A DNA stretch of 64,000 nucleotides, taken from Steromphala cineraria (lineage: Eukaryota > Mollusca > Gastropoda > Trochida > Trochidae). The position numbers and the translations under genes are program-made. The stretch spans positions 19,004,328 through 19,068,327 of the forward strand of contig OU744731.1 in the NCBI GenBank assembly GCA_916613615.1. The letters are read 5' to 3'. Shown here piece after piece: positions 45,023-56,669 of this stretch; position 1 is the stretch's first letter, and each line of letters opens with the position of its first letter. The notes under the pieces are model-generated. The model saw only the letters and a list, made by a program, of their open reading frames with translations. It did no database searches and was not told the DNA's origin.

Positions 45023-46066
45023 AGCTCTCATAAAATCTCATTCTTGGGACCTAAAACATTAAAATTGGCTTAATACCATTTCCATTTCTAGTTTCAAATG
45101 ATTTATTGTAACAAAAAAAAGTTAAAGAGTTTGGAGTATTTGTCATTGTTGTTGTCTACCTAAAGCTGTTTGTTGTAGAGGGTTGATTTTATTCATTTGA
45201 ATAATCGGAATAGTTCTTATATCTTCATTTATTCCAATACATAAAAAGCAGTAAATACAGTAAATATTTCTTGTGAACATACTTTTATGGCTTATAATAT
45301 TAATCTTTTTGAAAACAATGTTTAGAAATATAAAAACTTCAGTTTAATTCAACTTTAAATTTTAATGAGGTTTATTGAGAAAAAGGCAACAAGAATTTTG
45401 TCTTCAATTAATCAAAAATATTAATTTATTTTAAATGTTTACTTCTTTATTATAAACGCATACCTTTGGCAATATATTGATGACTAAAACATTGAAAAGA
45501 GGAAAGTAATATGAATAATTAATGTGATTCCTGTCACCCTTGATATCAATTATTACCTTGAACATGATGGGTTAATGTTTTCATGACAGAAAGAAAATTA
45601 AGAGACTTTTATCTGGAATGAACTATATAATTTCAAATTGCAAGATGCTTGTTATTTCTACCACAGGGACATGTATCGCTTAAATACAGCGTTAGAAAGA
45701 CATACATACTCATAGACCCTACCCTTATAATATATATAAGGATATATATACTCACCGCCATAAGAAACGCGAATTTCAAAAATATTCAATGTAAGATAAA
45801 TCACCATTATTGAATAGTTTTCTGATATACAAAGGAAAGTGTTATTCCATTTTTCACCTTAAGAGGAAAAATGATTCCCAAAAACGCAGCATTCAAAACG
45901 TTACGCAGCACTAAAACGTGCACTGAATGTTTTCAATTTTCCCCGTGCACAGACCATGCGCGAAATTAAGAATGCATACTTTGCATGAATTTCTTGCTCT
46001 TTCAATACTTCTTAAGGAACGGGCATCCATGAACTGCTTCATTCGCATTTTCATGCAATAGTCAAC

Positions 46067-46530
46067 ATGCCACGTTTAACTGCCAACGAATGTATGAGAG
46101 CCATGGGGAATATTGAGGCAGGTTGGAGTGTCCAGCGTGTTGCAAGGCATTATGGAACACATCCATCAACCATTTACAGACTGCTTGATCGTTTTAATCA
46201 AACAAACAACGTTGCAGATCGCGCACGGAGCGGGCGTCCACATGTAACGACATACAGACAAGACCGGTATATTGTGAACTCTCATCTTCGAAATCGGTTC
46301 ATACCAACGACTGCTACAGCTCGAAACACCATTGGGATTCACAACAGACCAATCAGCGACAATACTGTACGGCGGCGCCTCACAGTAGCAGGTTTACGTT
46401 GCCGTCGACCATACGTTGGTTCACGTTTGACTCCACGTCATAGACGTGCGCGACTCAACTGGGCAACAGTCCACCGCAACTGGCGCAATGGACAGTGGCA
46501 GAACATTGTTTTTTCTGATGAGAGCCGTTT
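46067..46530 (+). pseudogene. Tc1-like transposase, N-terminal part
   Basis: Starts MPRLTANECMRAMGNIEAGW. A paired-like helix-turn-helix (WSVQRVARHYGTHPSTIYRL) and a second DNA-binding helix (NTVRRRLTVAGLRCRRPYVG) with a GRPH AT-hook-like motif between them bind the inverted ends. It reaches the first catalytic Asp in VFSDESR, where the insertion breaks the frame. The following residues belong to the insertion. Confidence 0.92.
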
Positions 46531-47448
46531 AGAAGATAAATAGTTGCGTTTGTAAAATTTCCGGGATTCATTGTTATTCAACACCCGCAAATTTAGTTTA
46601 AAACCGACGGCGTTAGCCGGAGGTTTTAAACGCTTAAATTTGCGGGTGTTAGCCGGAGGTTTTAAACGCTTAAATTTGCGGGTGTTGAATAACAATGAAT
46701 CCCGGAAATTTTACAAACGCAACTATTTATCGATATTGTAACATGACCGTTAGTTATAAGCATTTTAAGAGCGAACTCTATTTTTGCGTAAGGAACTCTG
46801 AGTTGAAAGGATCTAACGACTGATCCATTATTGTTATAGGTGTTCGCAGCTATAAAGAAGAAGGAATTCCCAGTGTTATAGACATTAAAATAGTGTTCTA
46901 TTATTGCAAACCAGTTGCACTCATAACGGTGAGATCATATAGTTTTCACTGTGAAATTTACGATAGAGAAAACAGTTATATAATTCATGAACCAACAGGA
47001 ACAAACCCGACTGAACAAATATCTTAAACTCGTCCAGACCATTGTGACGGTGACGCGATCATTATGACGTCATAACCGTTGGCCTTTGTGACGTCGTGCC
47101 ATGGGAACGGCATTCGAAAGAAACCGGCCGCATGGCTCAAGGCGGCAAATTAGGAGAAACTTAGCCAATTAAGAAAGTTTGGTTACATAAAACTAAAGCA
47201 AATAGAAAAGGATTTTTGGCATCTACGGGAATGCGCAAGTTAGAAAATGACAGCAACAACAGTAAAATGTGAATCGGTCACGAATATTGGGAGAATCAGA
47301 ACATTTTAATGTTGAGGTGGAGCAAATGATGTATCCTTTCGCGGTGATTCGCCTCAGCCAATTTGCGGGTGTTCATTGCCATTTAACACTGGCAAATTCT
47401 TCAAATCAACCAATCAGAAACGAGTATTTACCGAAGTCATGTTACAAT
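46531..47448. mobile_element. insertion inside the Tc1-like transposase: foldback plus short-TIR element
   Basis: The segment separates the SDESR and CIDTV codons. Its left part (46535-46731, 197 bp) is a foldback: GATAAATAGTTGCGTTTGTA and TTCAACACCCGCAAATTTA are mirrored by TAAATTTGCGGGTGTTGAA and TACAAACGCAACTATTTATC. The rest (46735-47448) starts ATTGTAACATGAC and ends GTCATGTTACAAT, a perfect 13-bp inverted pair. No coding frame of note. Confidence 0.72.
46612..46683. repeat. 36-bp tandem pair inside the foldback
   Basis: GTTAGCCGGAGGTTTTAAAC followed by GCTTAAATTTGCGGGT, present twice in succession (46612 and 46648). Confidence 0.9.
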
Positions 47449-48013
47449 TTTGCATTGATACAGTCGACGGCAGAGTCAGGATATGGCGTCGCCAACGTGA
47501 AAGATTTGCTGAAGCCTGTGTGTTGGAAAGAGACCGTTGGGGAGGACCTTCTCTCATGTTTTGGGGTGCTATCAGTTGGGGACGGCAAGTACCATATGTT
47601 ATCTTCCAAAACAATGGCCAGGGTCGTGGCAGGGGGGTTACTGCTCAACATTACATCGACGAAGTGTTAAGACCAGTCATTCTGCCATTATTTGCACAAA
47701 GGGTCATCTTGTTTTCCAGCAAGATAACGCGCGAGCACACACAGCGAGACTCACACAGACATTCCTGCAGAACAACAACATCGATTGGCCAGCTTTAAGC
47801 CCGGATTTAAATCCCATCGAGCACCTCTTGGATGAGATGGAAAGAAGAATTCAACAACAACCAGTTCGTCCAGGTAACTTGCAACAACTGCAACGGAGCG
47901 TCGTTGAGGCTTACACCAACATCCCAAGGAGGTTCATCCGGCGTCTCTTCAACAGCATGGGCAGAAGATGTGCAGCTGTTGTTAATGCAAACGGCGGTCA
48001 CACCCGTTATTGA
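47449..48013 (+). pseudogene. Tc1-like transposase, C-terminal part with frameshift
   Basis: Resumes at CIDTVDGRVRIWRRQRERFA and MFWGAISWG. At about 47695 one base is missing, so the frame changes before GHLVFQQDNARAHTARL (second catalytic Asp) and SPDLNPIEHLLDEMERR (catalytic Glu). It ends GGHTRY and a stop. Between the second Asp and the Glu there are 31 residues, against 34 in typical Tc1 enzymes. Confidence 0.9.
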
Positions 48014-48329
48014 CTTCAAGTTTTTTTTCGTGAAAATAACCTTTCTCAAAAGCATGCATTACGTGCTGTCCCAGCTGATTTGTTGACACTTCTTGTCATG
48101 TTGACAATAAACCAAATCTGTGCTTTCATTCGAGTTATGATTCTCTTTCACGACATGAATATTAAGGTAGAAAACCGACATGTAATATCTAACTGTCAGA
48201 AGTAAAATTGACATAATTGCGTTTCACAAAATATGGAAAATAAAAAAAAATAAAAAAAAAATAATTGCGTTTCTTTTGGCGGTGAGTATAGTATTAGGGT
48301 AGGGTCTATGAGTATGTATGTCTTTCTAA

Positions 48330-48845
48330 CTTCAATTTTTCACTTCCAGTGTTTTATTATCGAGGCCCCGAGAGGGTCGTAAATCTCGATCAGCGCGCTG
48401 CCTACTCTGCGCTATTTTAACTGCGCAGCAACCTAGTCTAGCATGGTATGGGGAACCAGCGGTTTCGTAGAGACCGTTTTTTTCAGGGAAGATTCGTAGA
48501 GGTCTTCAAATTTTCATTTGATAATGTGAATATATTTTATATACTTTGATGTAATATTTACAAAGTATCTACTTAGTTTATTTATACAAGACATTACATC
48601 GATCGTATTAATACATTGGATTTACAATTATTCTCCTTTGAATATGTATACTATCATTTACAATGATAAATTATTGCTTATATGAACTAATTTCACAATT
48701 TGTCACTCTACACGAAACTGTTAAAAATTTCATTACGAACCTGAAAAAAATCCAATCTACGAACCCGTTTCCTCTACGAATAAATCTACACAAAGGTATG
48801 GTTGCTTCTCTTTCATCTTATCATATATTTTTACGAAATATTGAA
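48330..48845. other. no recognised gene
   Basis: Flank of the Tc1-like element. A GC-richer patch at 48360-48480 has no clear frame. Confidence 0.3.
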
Positions 48846-48848
48846 TGA

Positions 48849-48881
48849 GGGCGGGGGGGAGGGGGGGGGGGGGGGGGGGGG
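48849..48881. repeat. poly-G tract
   Basis: GCGGGGGGG, A, then an uninterrupted 21 G. It lies about 30 bp into the intron after the weak candidate exon at 48913. Confidence 0.93.
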
Positions 48882-48912
48882 TATTTCCTCGTATGAACAA
48901 GAAAAAACATAC

Positions 48913-51900
48913 CTGCTAGAAGTATCCATGTATAAGATCCGCTGCATTTGTTAACATCATACATGCTCCATAAGGTTTAGTGATGAAGGGGAGTCCTATG
49001 AAATAAATTTACATTCTTTTTCTTCTTTTCATTGGTCGGATTATATTCTTCAATATCATTGGTTAACATTTTGTCTGCAGAAAGGTGCCAGGACAATTGG
49101 CGGTCACTGCCATGTACGAATACGTTAGTCACTAGTCTAGACATTCGGTCTGCAGTAAGATACCAAGACAGTCGGCGGTCACTGTTATGTACAAATTCGT
49201 TGGTCACTAGGCCAGACAATCTGTCGCCTATTGTGATGACAAGTTAGTTAGTGCCCGGACAGTTATGTCACTGTTTACGTCATACGACTAGAAATTTCGC
49301 ACTTTCATTGCTATAGATACACAACGTATAAAATGACAGGTGTCCGGTCGTCATAAAAGAAAATTACAGAGATAGATAGAGGGTACTAACGAGATGTATA
49401 TTTTATCAACGTATTGGGTGTGATTACAGTGATTACAAATATCAGCGATGTATTTTATTATCCCCACAATTAAACAAGTAAAAATAATCCTGTTTATTTC
49501 ACTGCCTGAAATCCGAGGAGACATTACTGTTTATGATACCTGTTAAAGAAAGATGATAAATATTTGATCTATTCGAAACATTCAGACAAAGATTAAATCT
49601 TAATTCAATTTAACAACAGCAACGCACATTCATATAAAAATCTTTATGAAAGGTTATAATCGGTGTTCGGTAAAAAAAAGTCCCGGTAAAAAGTCCTAAT
49701 TTTGCCTAGGAAAAAAGTCCTATTTGTAAAACCCAAAGATTTTGATTAACAAGTTTATTTACATGTACTTTGTATATGATTCAACATAGGCCTACATTTA
49801 TGATATCGTGATATTTGTGACATTTCTGAATCACATTAATATTTCAACATAACATCAACAATTTTATAATTTTTGAACCAATCGATGGTTCGCCAGGCAC
49901 TTGGGTGGTGTTCCGCCCTTCCCAAACATTGTTAGTTCTCGCATCTCCTGATAGAGTAGCCTTCTTTGATTAACTAGGCTAAACTTACATGACAATGAAG
50001 AACTGCTTTGATCCAGTCAGCTAAAATCACACATTCAAGTCGTTGAGTTCTTCAACACAATTGTAAGCTCTCAATTTTAATCCTTAATTAGTTATCGTAA
50101 CATCCTTCTTGGTTAAATTTAATAATTTAATCCATGTATTTAAAGTCATTATACATAAACACTTCATACTTTCTTTACAATATCAATTGCAAAGATTACT
50201 TTCTCAGTTAAAACAAACATAGTTTTCAATTATTAATACTCAAGGATACATTCTTTACAAAAACTTTGATGTCAAGATCAATGTAATCTGTTTTTACGAT
50301 AAAAGGACTTTTTCCTGAGGACTTTTTTTTCTGGTAATTTTTTACCTATAATCTTATAATCAACCTTTTATTCTCAACGGACATTTTTCATCGACTTTGC
50401 ATGTGATATTGAACTCTAAAAATGTGTCCATTACCTCATGATAAACTCACGAAGATAATTATATGAGTGAATGTTTTAATTTTTGGTACGTAATAAGTTT
50501 GCAGATGTTGCTGGGTATGCCGATAGTATTGAAGTTTGATTTGACATAAGGATGATTTTATTCGGCAACTATCTATCTGACTATCTTGGAAAACAGTAAC
50601 ATTTAACTATTACACCAATTTATCAACAAGAGTAATAGACTCTCTTGACTTAACTTTGATTTATTTTATTATCTGAGGCTGCAGCCAGAATATTAGAACA
50701 AAGTCGTAGGATAATAGCTATTTATTCTGTTATCTTAAAAAACTACACAATTGAACGGGTGCACTCACATGTAAGAAGAGGATTCTGCCAGTTCAAAACA
50801 AGTATATTTTGTTGAAGTTATTCAAGACCGATTATTATTCTAAAATGAGTGATCTCTTTAAAAACTATTTTTCAAATTGTTACCTATGTACGGATTGTGT
50901 TCATCGATATGATGTTATTATCCGCAAATTATCTTGGTTTTCTGAAGGACACGCATTTGAATAAGCCTATTGGTTGTTTGCGTATCCTATTTCATGTATG
51001 ATTAACATTACTTTTTGTCCTGTTACTTTTTTTCCGATCACCTTAACATGCATATATATGTTTAAACCAACTTATTCAATACTGTACTGTTGTGATGTTA
51101 GCATAAATGAAGATTGTATAAAACATTTTGGTTACAAAACTATACTATACAGAATTTGAAAATCTGAAGCTACACGACAATGAGTGTTAATATTGTTTCA
51201 TCTGATAAAACATAATGACTGTTCAATTCTATTCCGCTGGGTCATTTTAGATTCGAAAACATTTCTCTAAGACAAAACAGCTCATTGCTCGATAGGAACA
51301 AGATAATGATTCAGCCAATCAACGACCGCATGTCATAAAGGGGAATTCCCCGGTCACAATGACCGCACCTCGTTTGGCCGGCGCCTAGTCCGTGTCACGT
51401 GACCTCTTTCCTCGGCTATGGCATTACGTAACTGCTGGTCAATTAGGTGTGAAAGCTTAGAAGTACTAGTTCCCCTTTAAGCGATACATGTCCCTGTGAT
51501 TTCTACATCCATATAATCATCGTTTGGTCCTCATGGTTTATCCATGTTGATAACATGATATTTTACCTCCCTGCCGAGAAGAGCATACATCTGTTACTAT
51601 AAATAGATAAGAGGATTTCCAAAACGTCATAAAAACAACCACTAAAAAGATTTGTTGGGTACTACCCTTCCCATAATGTAAGTTGACTTCTAAGTAAATT
51701 GTGCTTTTTTGAATATTGGTGGCTAAATTCTCAGCAAAGAATTCTTAAAGAAACTTAAGTTTAAAAACTAAGAAAATTCTTAGAAGTTTGGTGAATCCGG
51801 CCGCAGTTTGAAAAAAATAAAAATTTACAGGTAAGGCAAATTCTCTTACGATACAATTTTTTTCAAAACATTACATACGTAGGCCTGAAGCAGAGGTCAT

Positions 51901-52762
51901 TTGGACGTCAAGTTTGTTGCTCATGCATTATTAATTAATAATAGGCTAAGCACCGGAAAATGAATGCTGATTACCAAGTAAAATTCGTTCGTTTAGGATT
52001 TTGTTTGCGACGAAGTACAACTAGAAAAGTTTTTACCGCACGCCTATAATTCATAAATATCAATAATGCCCAACTGATGAATATCTCTCTATATCATTAA
52101 CGATCCGCAGAGCAATGATTGCGATACGAAATTTATTTCGAACGTATTTAAAGCTGTATGCATTCCTAGTTAATATATTTTAGTTATTATATGCAGTTCA
52201 ACTGTATAGAATAATGTGCATTTTGGTACCTATGTTTTGTAGAGTGAAAAGCCATTTTGAACGCTAAAGTAGGTGCTATAGTGCCGTCAAACTTTTTGGG
52301 GAAAATGAGCAGGATTAATTAACCAACTAATCGGGGATTTGAAAAGGGAAATGGAGAAAGTATGTGGTTATCCAGTCGGATGTAACCAATGCCTGCTTGT
52401 GATTTAGTCATCAGTATTAAATGTACAAATCCTATCACATCGTAATAAACTTAGTTCTAATGATTATGAAGACCAAACAAAACACACATTTACAGACCTT
52501 AAAAACATTATAGTCTAACACCAATACTGTATTTCATAATATTTTGTCCTTATATTTAGTTACCAAAAACATAAACTATTATTTACACACAATTGCTAAA
52601 TGCTAATGGATAATAGAATCAAACGAATTCTGATGACAATATAACACTAAAACGTTCCAAAAATAATGTATAGCACTAAACTGCAACAGCACAAAAAAAC
52701 TACATGTACTTACCAAGGTGAATCAAAGATTCTGGTAGAGATTTGGGTTTAAAGAGACTCAT
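48913..52762 (-). CDS. weak candidate two-exon 5' gene fragment
   Basis: At 52762-52714 an ATG opens MSLFKPKSLPESLIHL and stops at a consensus donor TTG|GTAAGT. The next good acceptor/donor pair downstream is 48995-48913 (TTTCATAG to GCAG|GTATGT); joined in phase it reads LPFITKPYGACMM and reaches TAG just before the donor. In another frame the second exon starts MYDVNKCSGSYTWILLA and runs through the donor. Either this is a short ORF, or the first exon is untranslated and the real start is in the second. Rests on splice motifs only. Confidence 0.2.
49070..49222. repeat. 75-bp direct duplication
   Basis: Two units 75 bp apart: GTCTGCAGAAAGGTGCCAGG ... GGCGGTCACTGCCATGTACG and GTCTGCAGTAAGATACCAAG ... 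GGCGGTCACTGTTATGTACA. Each contains GTCACTAG near its end. Identity by eye about 80 percent. Confidence 0.8.
49655..50350. mobile_element. possible non-autonomous DNA element with imperfect inverted ends
   Basis: The left margin GGTAAAAAAAAGTCCCGGTA and AAAAAGTCCTA faces the right margin TAAAAGGACTTTTTCCTGAG and GACTTTTTTTTCTGG. The repeated word AAAAGTCC in both arms supports inverted ends. No transposase; about 690 bp. Confidence 0.45.
50350..51330. other. no recognised gene
   Basis: AT-rich; only short chance open frames. Confidence 0.3.
51337..51480. mobile_element. possible 144-bp MITE (AAAGGGGAA ends)
   Basis: AAAGGGGAATTCCCCGG at the left and AGTTCCCCTTTAA at the right are inverted for about 9 bp. 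The interior is unusually GC-rich for the region and contains TCACGTGACC. Confidence 0.35.
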
Positions 52763-52769
52763 TATGTTT

Positions 52770-53130
52770 TCGACCTTCCTACCTTCTATATAAACAGCAT
52801 TGCTATTGGGATAAAGCCCATTTTAACAAGTGTAGCACATGTCAAAAGATCTAGAGGTTAAAAAACGTTGGTGCAATGCGACAGCAATCCCTGCGACAGG
52901 TACATGGGTTTTGAAGACGTAGGCTACTCGCAATTTCATTCTTCAGAATATGAAAGTATTATTTTTATGACTCTTTAATTACACTTGGCGGAGTCCAAAA
53001 ACAGCTTTTCAATATGTTTGTTTTTGGCTAGAGTGTTCGGAAGAATAATCATGAAACGTAGAAATTTAATAAATATAAAATGTTATCGAAACAAATAACT
53101 TTTTGAGAGGCATTTTATAAGTTGGATTGA
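52770..53130. other. no recognised gene
   Basis: Flank between the weak exon candidate and the next MITE. Confidence 0.3.
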
Positions 53131-53133
53131 CAA

Positions 53134-53268
53134 TGAGGAAGAGGAATATATGGATGACAACCTCTTTCGTTTCGACACAGCTCATTGTGTCTTTCTCAAG
53201 CTCAAGCTGTGTCGAAACGTTTCCTAAGATGAATAAAGAAGTTGTCATCTATATATTCCTCATCCTCA
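53134..53268. mobile_element. palindromic MITE family E copy 1
   Basis: The left arm TGAGGAAGAGGAATATATGG, ATGACAACCTCTTTCG and TTTCGACACAGCT is mirrored by AGCTGTGTCGAAACG, GAATAAAGAAGTTGTCATC and TATATATTCCTCATCCTCA. The left arm lacks about 15 bp present in the right arm. Total 135 bp, almost entirely hairpin. Confidence 0.82.
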
Positions 53269-53269
53269 C

Positions 53270-55960
53270 AAATAGCAAATACCTTTTATTTATTTTGTTT
53301 TGTTTCGCATATTTACTGTAGGAAGCTAGTAACACAAGAGAAAAGCCGGTTTTCACTATTTTATCTCGTTTAGCTAAGGAGATTTGAAAACGACATCATT
53401 TGTAAGGCGTTTTATGGAAACGTGAACAACTATTGTTTTAAGTTTCATATCTTAGTTCAGATGACTGCTGAAGACACGAAGTAACCCTGTTTACGTCGTA
53501 ATTATCAATTATGGCTTAAACTATCTAGGATTTTATATGGTATCGTTTCTTTTGCGGCTGAGTGTAATAAAAAAAATGCCAACGAACAGTTCTCTATCAT
53601 CAAAAACATCATACTTGTGATTTTTGGTGAAATGACTAGGGTTTGCCTTCACTAAACTGGCAAACAATCATGCGACCAATAGGGCTGCGGTCAGACCTAA
53701 TGGAGAGGTCCTTGTATCTATAAAAATAGTTCATTCCACAAGTTTCCCAACTTTCTGCTTCATATTCGATGAGTGTGCGCAGAAAATGGCATATTTACTT
53801 TAAGGAAATATTCATTACATTAAGAATGATGTCAAATTCTAGTTTTGTTAAGTCGTGGATTGATTAAAATACAGATATAGATCATGTATTACAGTCAAAG
53901 GTGTGTCATATGCTTTTTAGTCGTGCAAGTCTGTATATAACATTCGCTATCGCTCATTTTCTTTAGATAAATATCCATTCTTGTTGGGAAAAAGTCGTAT
54001 GAAACACGTCCTTGGATATGTATCTTTCTAAACTCCTCATCAATGTAGTTTTTTTGCACTTACATTGTCAAGTAAATATGAAAAGATGAATATGTCTGAA
54101 ATTCGTTTAAACGGATGAAGTCTGATACTAAATTGAGATAGATTTATTTAATCGATTATTCGGTAACATAATTGGCTATAACTGCTTAAACAATCATAAC
54201 CAGCAATTTCCATGTTCTTTTAACCAAAACTTGTCATGGTGGTAACAGCAAAACAAAAGACATAATATGTTGATGTCTTAGGAAAAGTCATAAAATCACG
54301 AATGAAAAACTGCGATTTTCCCTAGGGCGTCAAATGAAAAATATAAACCTCGATTTGACTGCCCTCGTAGTCGTATGTGATAAATAGATATAGGTAAAAA
54401 TATAGTCGCAAACGACAACATACGGATTCAGCGCTTCATGGTGACGATATGTGTAAATATCAAGAACTAATGTTGGAACTCATCAGTGACGTCACGTACG
54501 CGTGTTAAATGTAGCAACATACGCGTGTTAAATGTACGCGTGTTAAATGTAGCAACATTAAAAAAAGAAAAACTGTCGGAAAGTTTACAGTATGATTTTA
54601 TTTTTTTAGGGCGGTTGTAAACCCAGTGCATGAACAAATGCAAAATGATCAATGATATGAAAAAACCCATTTAGACAATTCAAAGATTATTTTGGTAGAG
54701 TCATTTGAGCCTGGATTGAGTAATTTGAAACTTCATGGCATAAAGAATTTATGGAAATGATTCGGAACAAATTCAATTAAATGTACCAGTAAATATGTTA
54801 AAAATTAAACTAATGATGGAATGATATATAATTCTTACAAGTCTTAATTTCAGACAAAAGGCAATTCAATCCTACATTACTACAGGTACTTCACGTTTGT
54901 TCCGACGTGGCGAAGAGGATATCCCGGCTGGTTCGACCCTCGATAGAGACAATATTTTCACTATTTTATTCCTTCAAGCACGGTTAGACTGAACTTTAAC
55001 AAGTGTCCTATTTGATTAAGAGGTAAAGACTGTTGCAGGATAGTTTCATTTTAGAGACATTCGATGTTGTAGCGTAAGGTAAGTTTTAAGTCGCGATTAT
55101 GATCGAAAAACGCACAAATTGATAGCCATGGAGACCTTTCCATTGTCTTAGCAATAAACACTGGGACATTTTGGTCATCTACTGGTACAAACGAGTTTCA
55201 TAAGATGCTTGTTTTGGGTTTGGTGATATTGTAGAGGATAAAAATAAATGAACTTTGGATTTAAATTCTTTTGCTGATCACTGTGTCTAATGCTCATGAT
55301 AAGTTATGAGAACTGGTAAAATAAAAATTGGCATCAAAATCATTTATTTTTGCAATATCGAATTCGATGTAATATTACAAATTTGTCCCAATATCAGCAT
55401 CAAATGTCATATCTGGAATCATCTTTGAAAAGCCACGTTTCTTTTGAGGTTCATTTATAATCATCTTGAATTCTTATGTATGCAAATTTATTTTTTCTTT
55501 GAAAATGAATGTTTGCCAAATTGCAACATTAATTATCCTCATCATGTACAACCAATTTCATAGTCATGTTATTTTCATGTTTTCCAATACCCAGCAAATC
55601 ATTTTACTCAGACCTGAACGTGACATACTCTTCAACAATTAACCCCTATGACTTTTTACCAAACGTTGATTAAGCAAAAAGCAAATGAAACTGCTATGCC
55701 ATTTTCACCAGCAAACCTCTCAAATAAAATGCTTTAGTTTAGCGTTGCGGTGAGGAAATTTTCTTACTTATCAAGTTCCTATCTCACACTTGTGTCAAGT
55801 AAAAACGGCAGATTTTCTTTACACTATAAGTTCCTTAGTTGCACTGGAAAAGACTTAACTCAGTTTAACCAAAGAAACTTCCATTTTCTCACATCCAAGA
55901 GCCAGGGGTGCTGTTTGAGTGGCATTCTAGAAGTTGATGGTATAAGGAAGACACTTGTAA
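53270..55960. other. no recognised gene
   Basis: At 54493-54560 the words ACGCGTGTTAAATGTA and GCAACAT repeat three times in tandem. At 54905-54945 a tRNA B-box-like GGTTCGACCCT occurs without a tRNA around it. Otherwise AT-rich and featureless. Confidence 0.35.
54493..54560. repeat. ACGCGTGTTAAATGTA tandem repeat
   Basis: Three direct copies of ACGCGTGTTAAATGTA, two of them followed by GCAACAT. Confidence 0.85.
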
Positions 55961-56227
55961 GATGAACAACTTCTTTATTGGATAATTAATCCACTCAACT
56001 CAACGGGCTTCGCAAATTGGTATCCCACTCATCCTATGTTTTCTTAGCTTCATGTAATTTATCCTTTGATGTAATTATTACCTTATTTTGTTGTTACTGT
56101 TATTGTTTTCTCATTATCATATCAAAATGTATAAATTGCTGTACTCCCATCTTTCACCATAAGCTTGAAAATGGTATAAGAATCTATACTGAAATGTCGC
56201 TACTGTCCAATAAAGAAGTTGTTCATC
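55961..56227. mobile_element. MITE family E-like element with 22-bp perfect inverted ends
   Basis: GATGAACAACTTCTTTATTGGA at 55961 is matched by its exact reverse complement ending at 56227 (20-base core ATGAACAACTTCTTTATTGG). About 267 bp, no coding frame. The CAACTTCTTTATT word links it to the palindromes at 53.1 and 56.5 kb. Confidence 0.8.
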
Positions 56228-56479
56228 CATAGAATTACTCGTCTTTCGTAAGAGTCATGGGTGTTTATTTGTTTAGACATTTCCTGATAACAAAATGGCC
56301 TGATTTGTCAAGACTATTAGAAGATTCAACCCTGAACCACTGAGGATGCAATACTATAAGCTGATCATGATTGTTCATTGTATAAATTTGAATTTTTCAA
56401 AACTGTTCCATTCCTATGGTCTAACATTTTAGATGGACGAGAATGTTTTATAATCAAAAGTAATCATGTAATAGTTGTA

Positions 56480-56667
56480 ATGCAGAGGATTGTATGGATA
56501 ACAACTTCTTTGTTCATTGTATGCAATGTTTCAACACAGATTCTTGTATTGTAACAATGAAAACTTAATGAAAAGAGTAAATGTAAATTAACAGAGAGTA
56601 CACAAAAATCTGTCGAAACGTCGCATACAATGAACAAAGAAGTTGTCATCCATATATTCCTCTGCAT
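56480..56667. mobile_element. palindromic MITE family E copy 2
   Basis: The left arm TGCAGAGGATTGTATGGATA, ACAACTTCTTTGTTCATTGT and ATGCAATGTTTC is mirrored by GAAACGTCGCATACAATGAA, CAAAGAAGTTGTCATCC and ATATATTCCTCTGCA. A central unpaired segment of about 85 bp differs from copy 1. Confidence 0.82.
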
Positions 56668-56669
56668 TA

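Larger units (their letters stand above)
45695..48326 (+). mobile_element. Tc1-like DNA transposon with a nested insertion
   Basis: Inverted ends: the left GAAAGACATACATACTCATA and GACCCTACCCT, plus TACTCACCGCCATAAGAAAC, are matched at the right by GTTTCTTTTGGCGGTGAGTA, AGGGTAGGGTC and TATGAGTATGTATGTCTTTC. TA flanks both ends, the Tc1/mariner target. The total is 2632 bp; without the roughly 917-bp insertion it would be about 1.7 kb, normal for the group. It encodes one transposase, now interrupted and frameshifted. Confidence 0.92.

Noticed and set aside
47269..47670. 133-codon frame overlapping the transposase
   Set aside because: Out-of-frame shadow of the Tc1-like transposase and the adjacent insertion.
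9640..54490. scattered TGACGTCA-type CRE words (about 9647, 10577, 19048, 47064, 54486)
   Set aside because: Isolated short words without promoter context or arrangement.
54905..54945. tRNA-like A and B boxes (GTGGCGAAGAGG and GGTTCGACCCT)
   Set aside because: The boxes are too close together and no cloverleaf with acceptor stem could be formed by eye.
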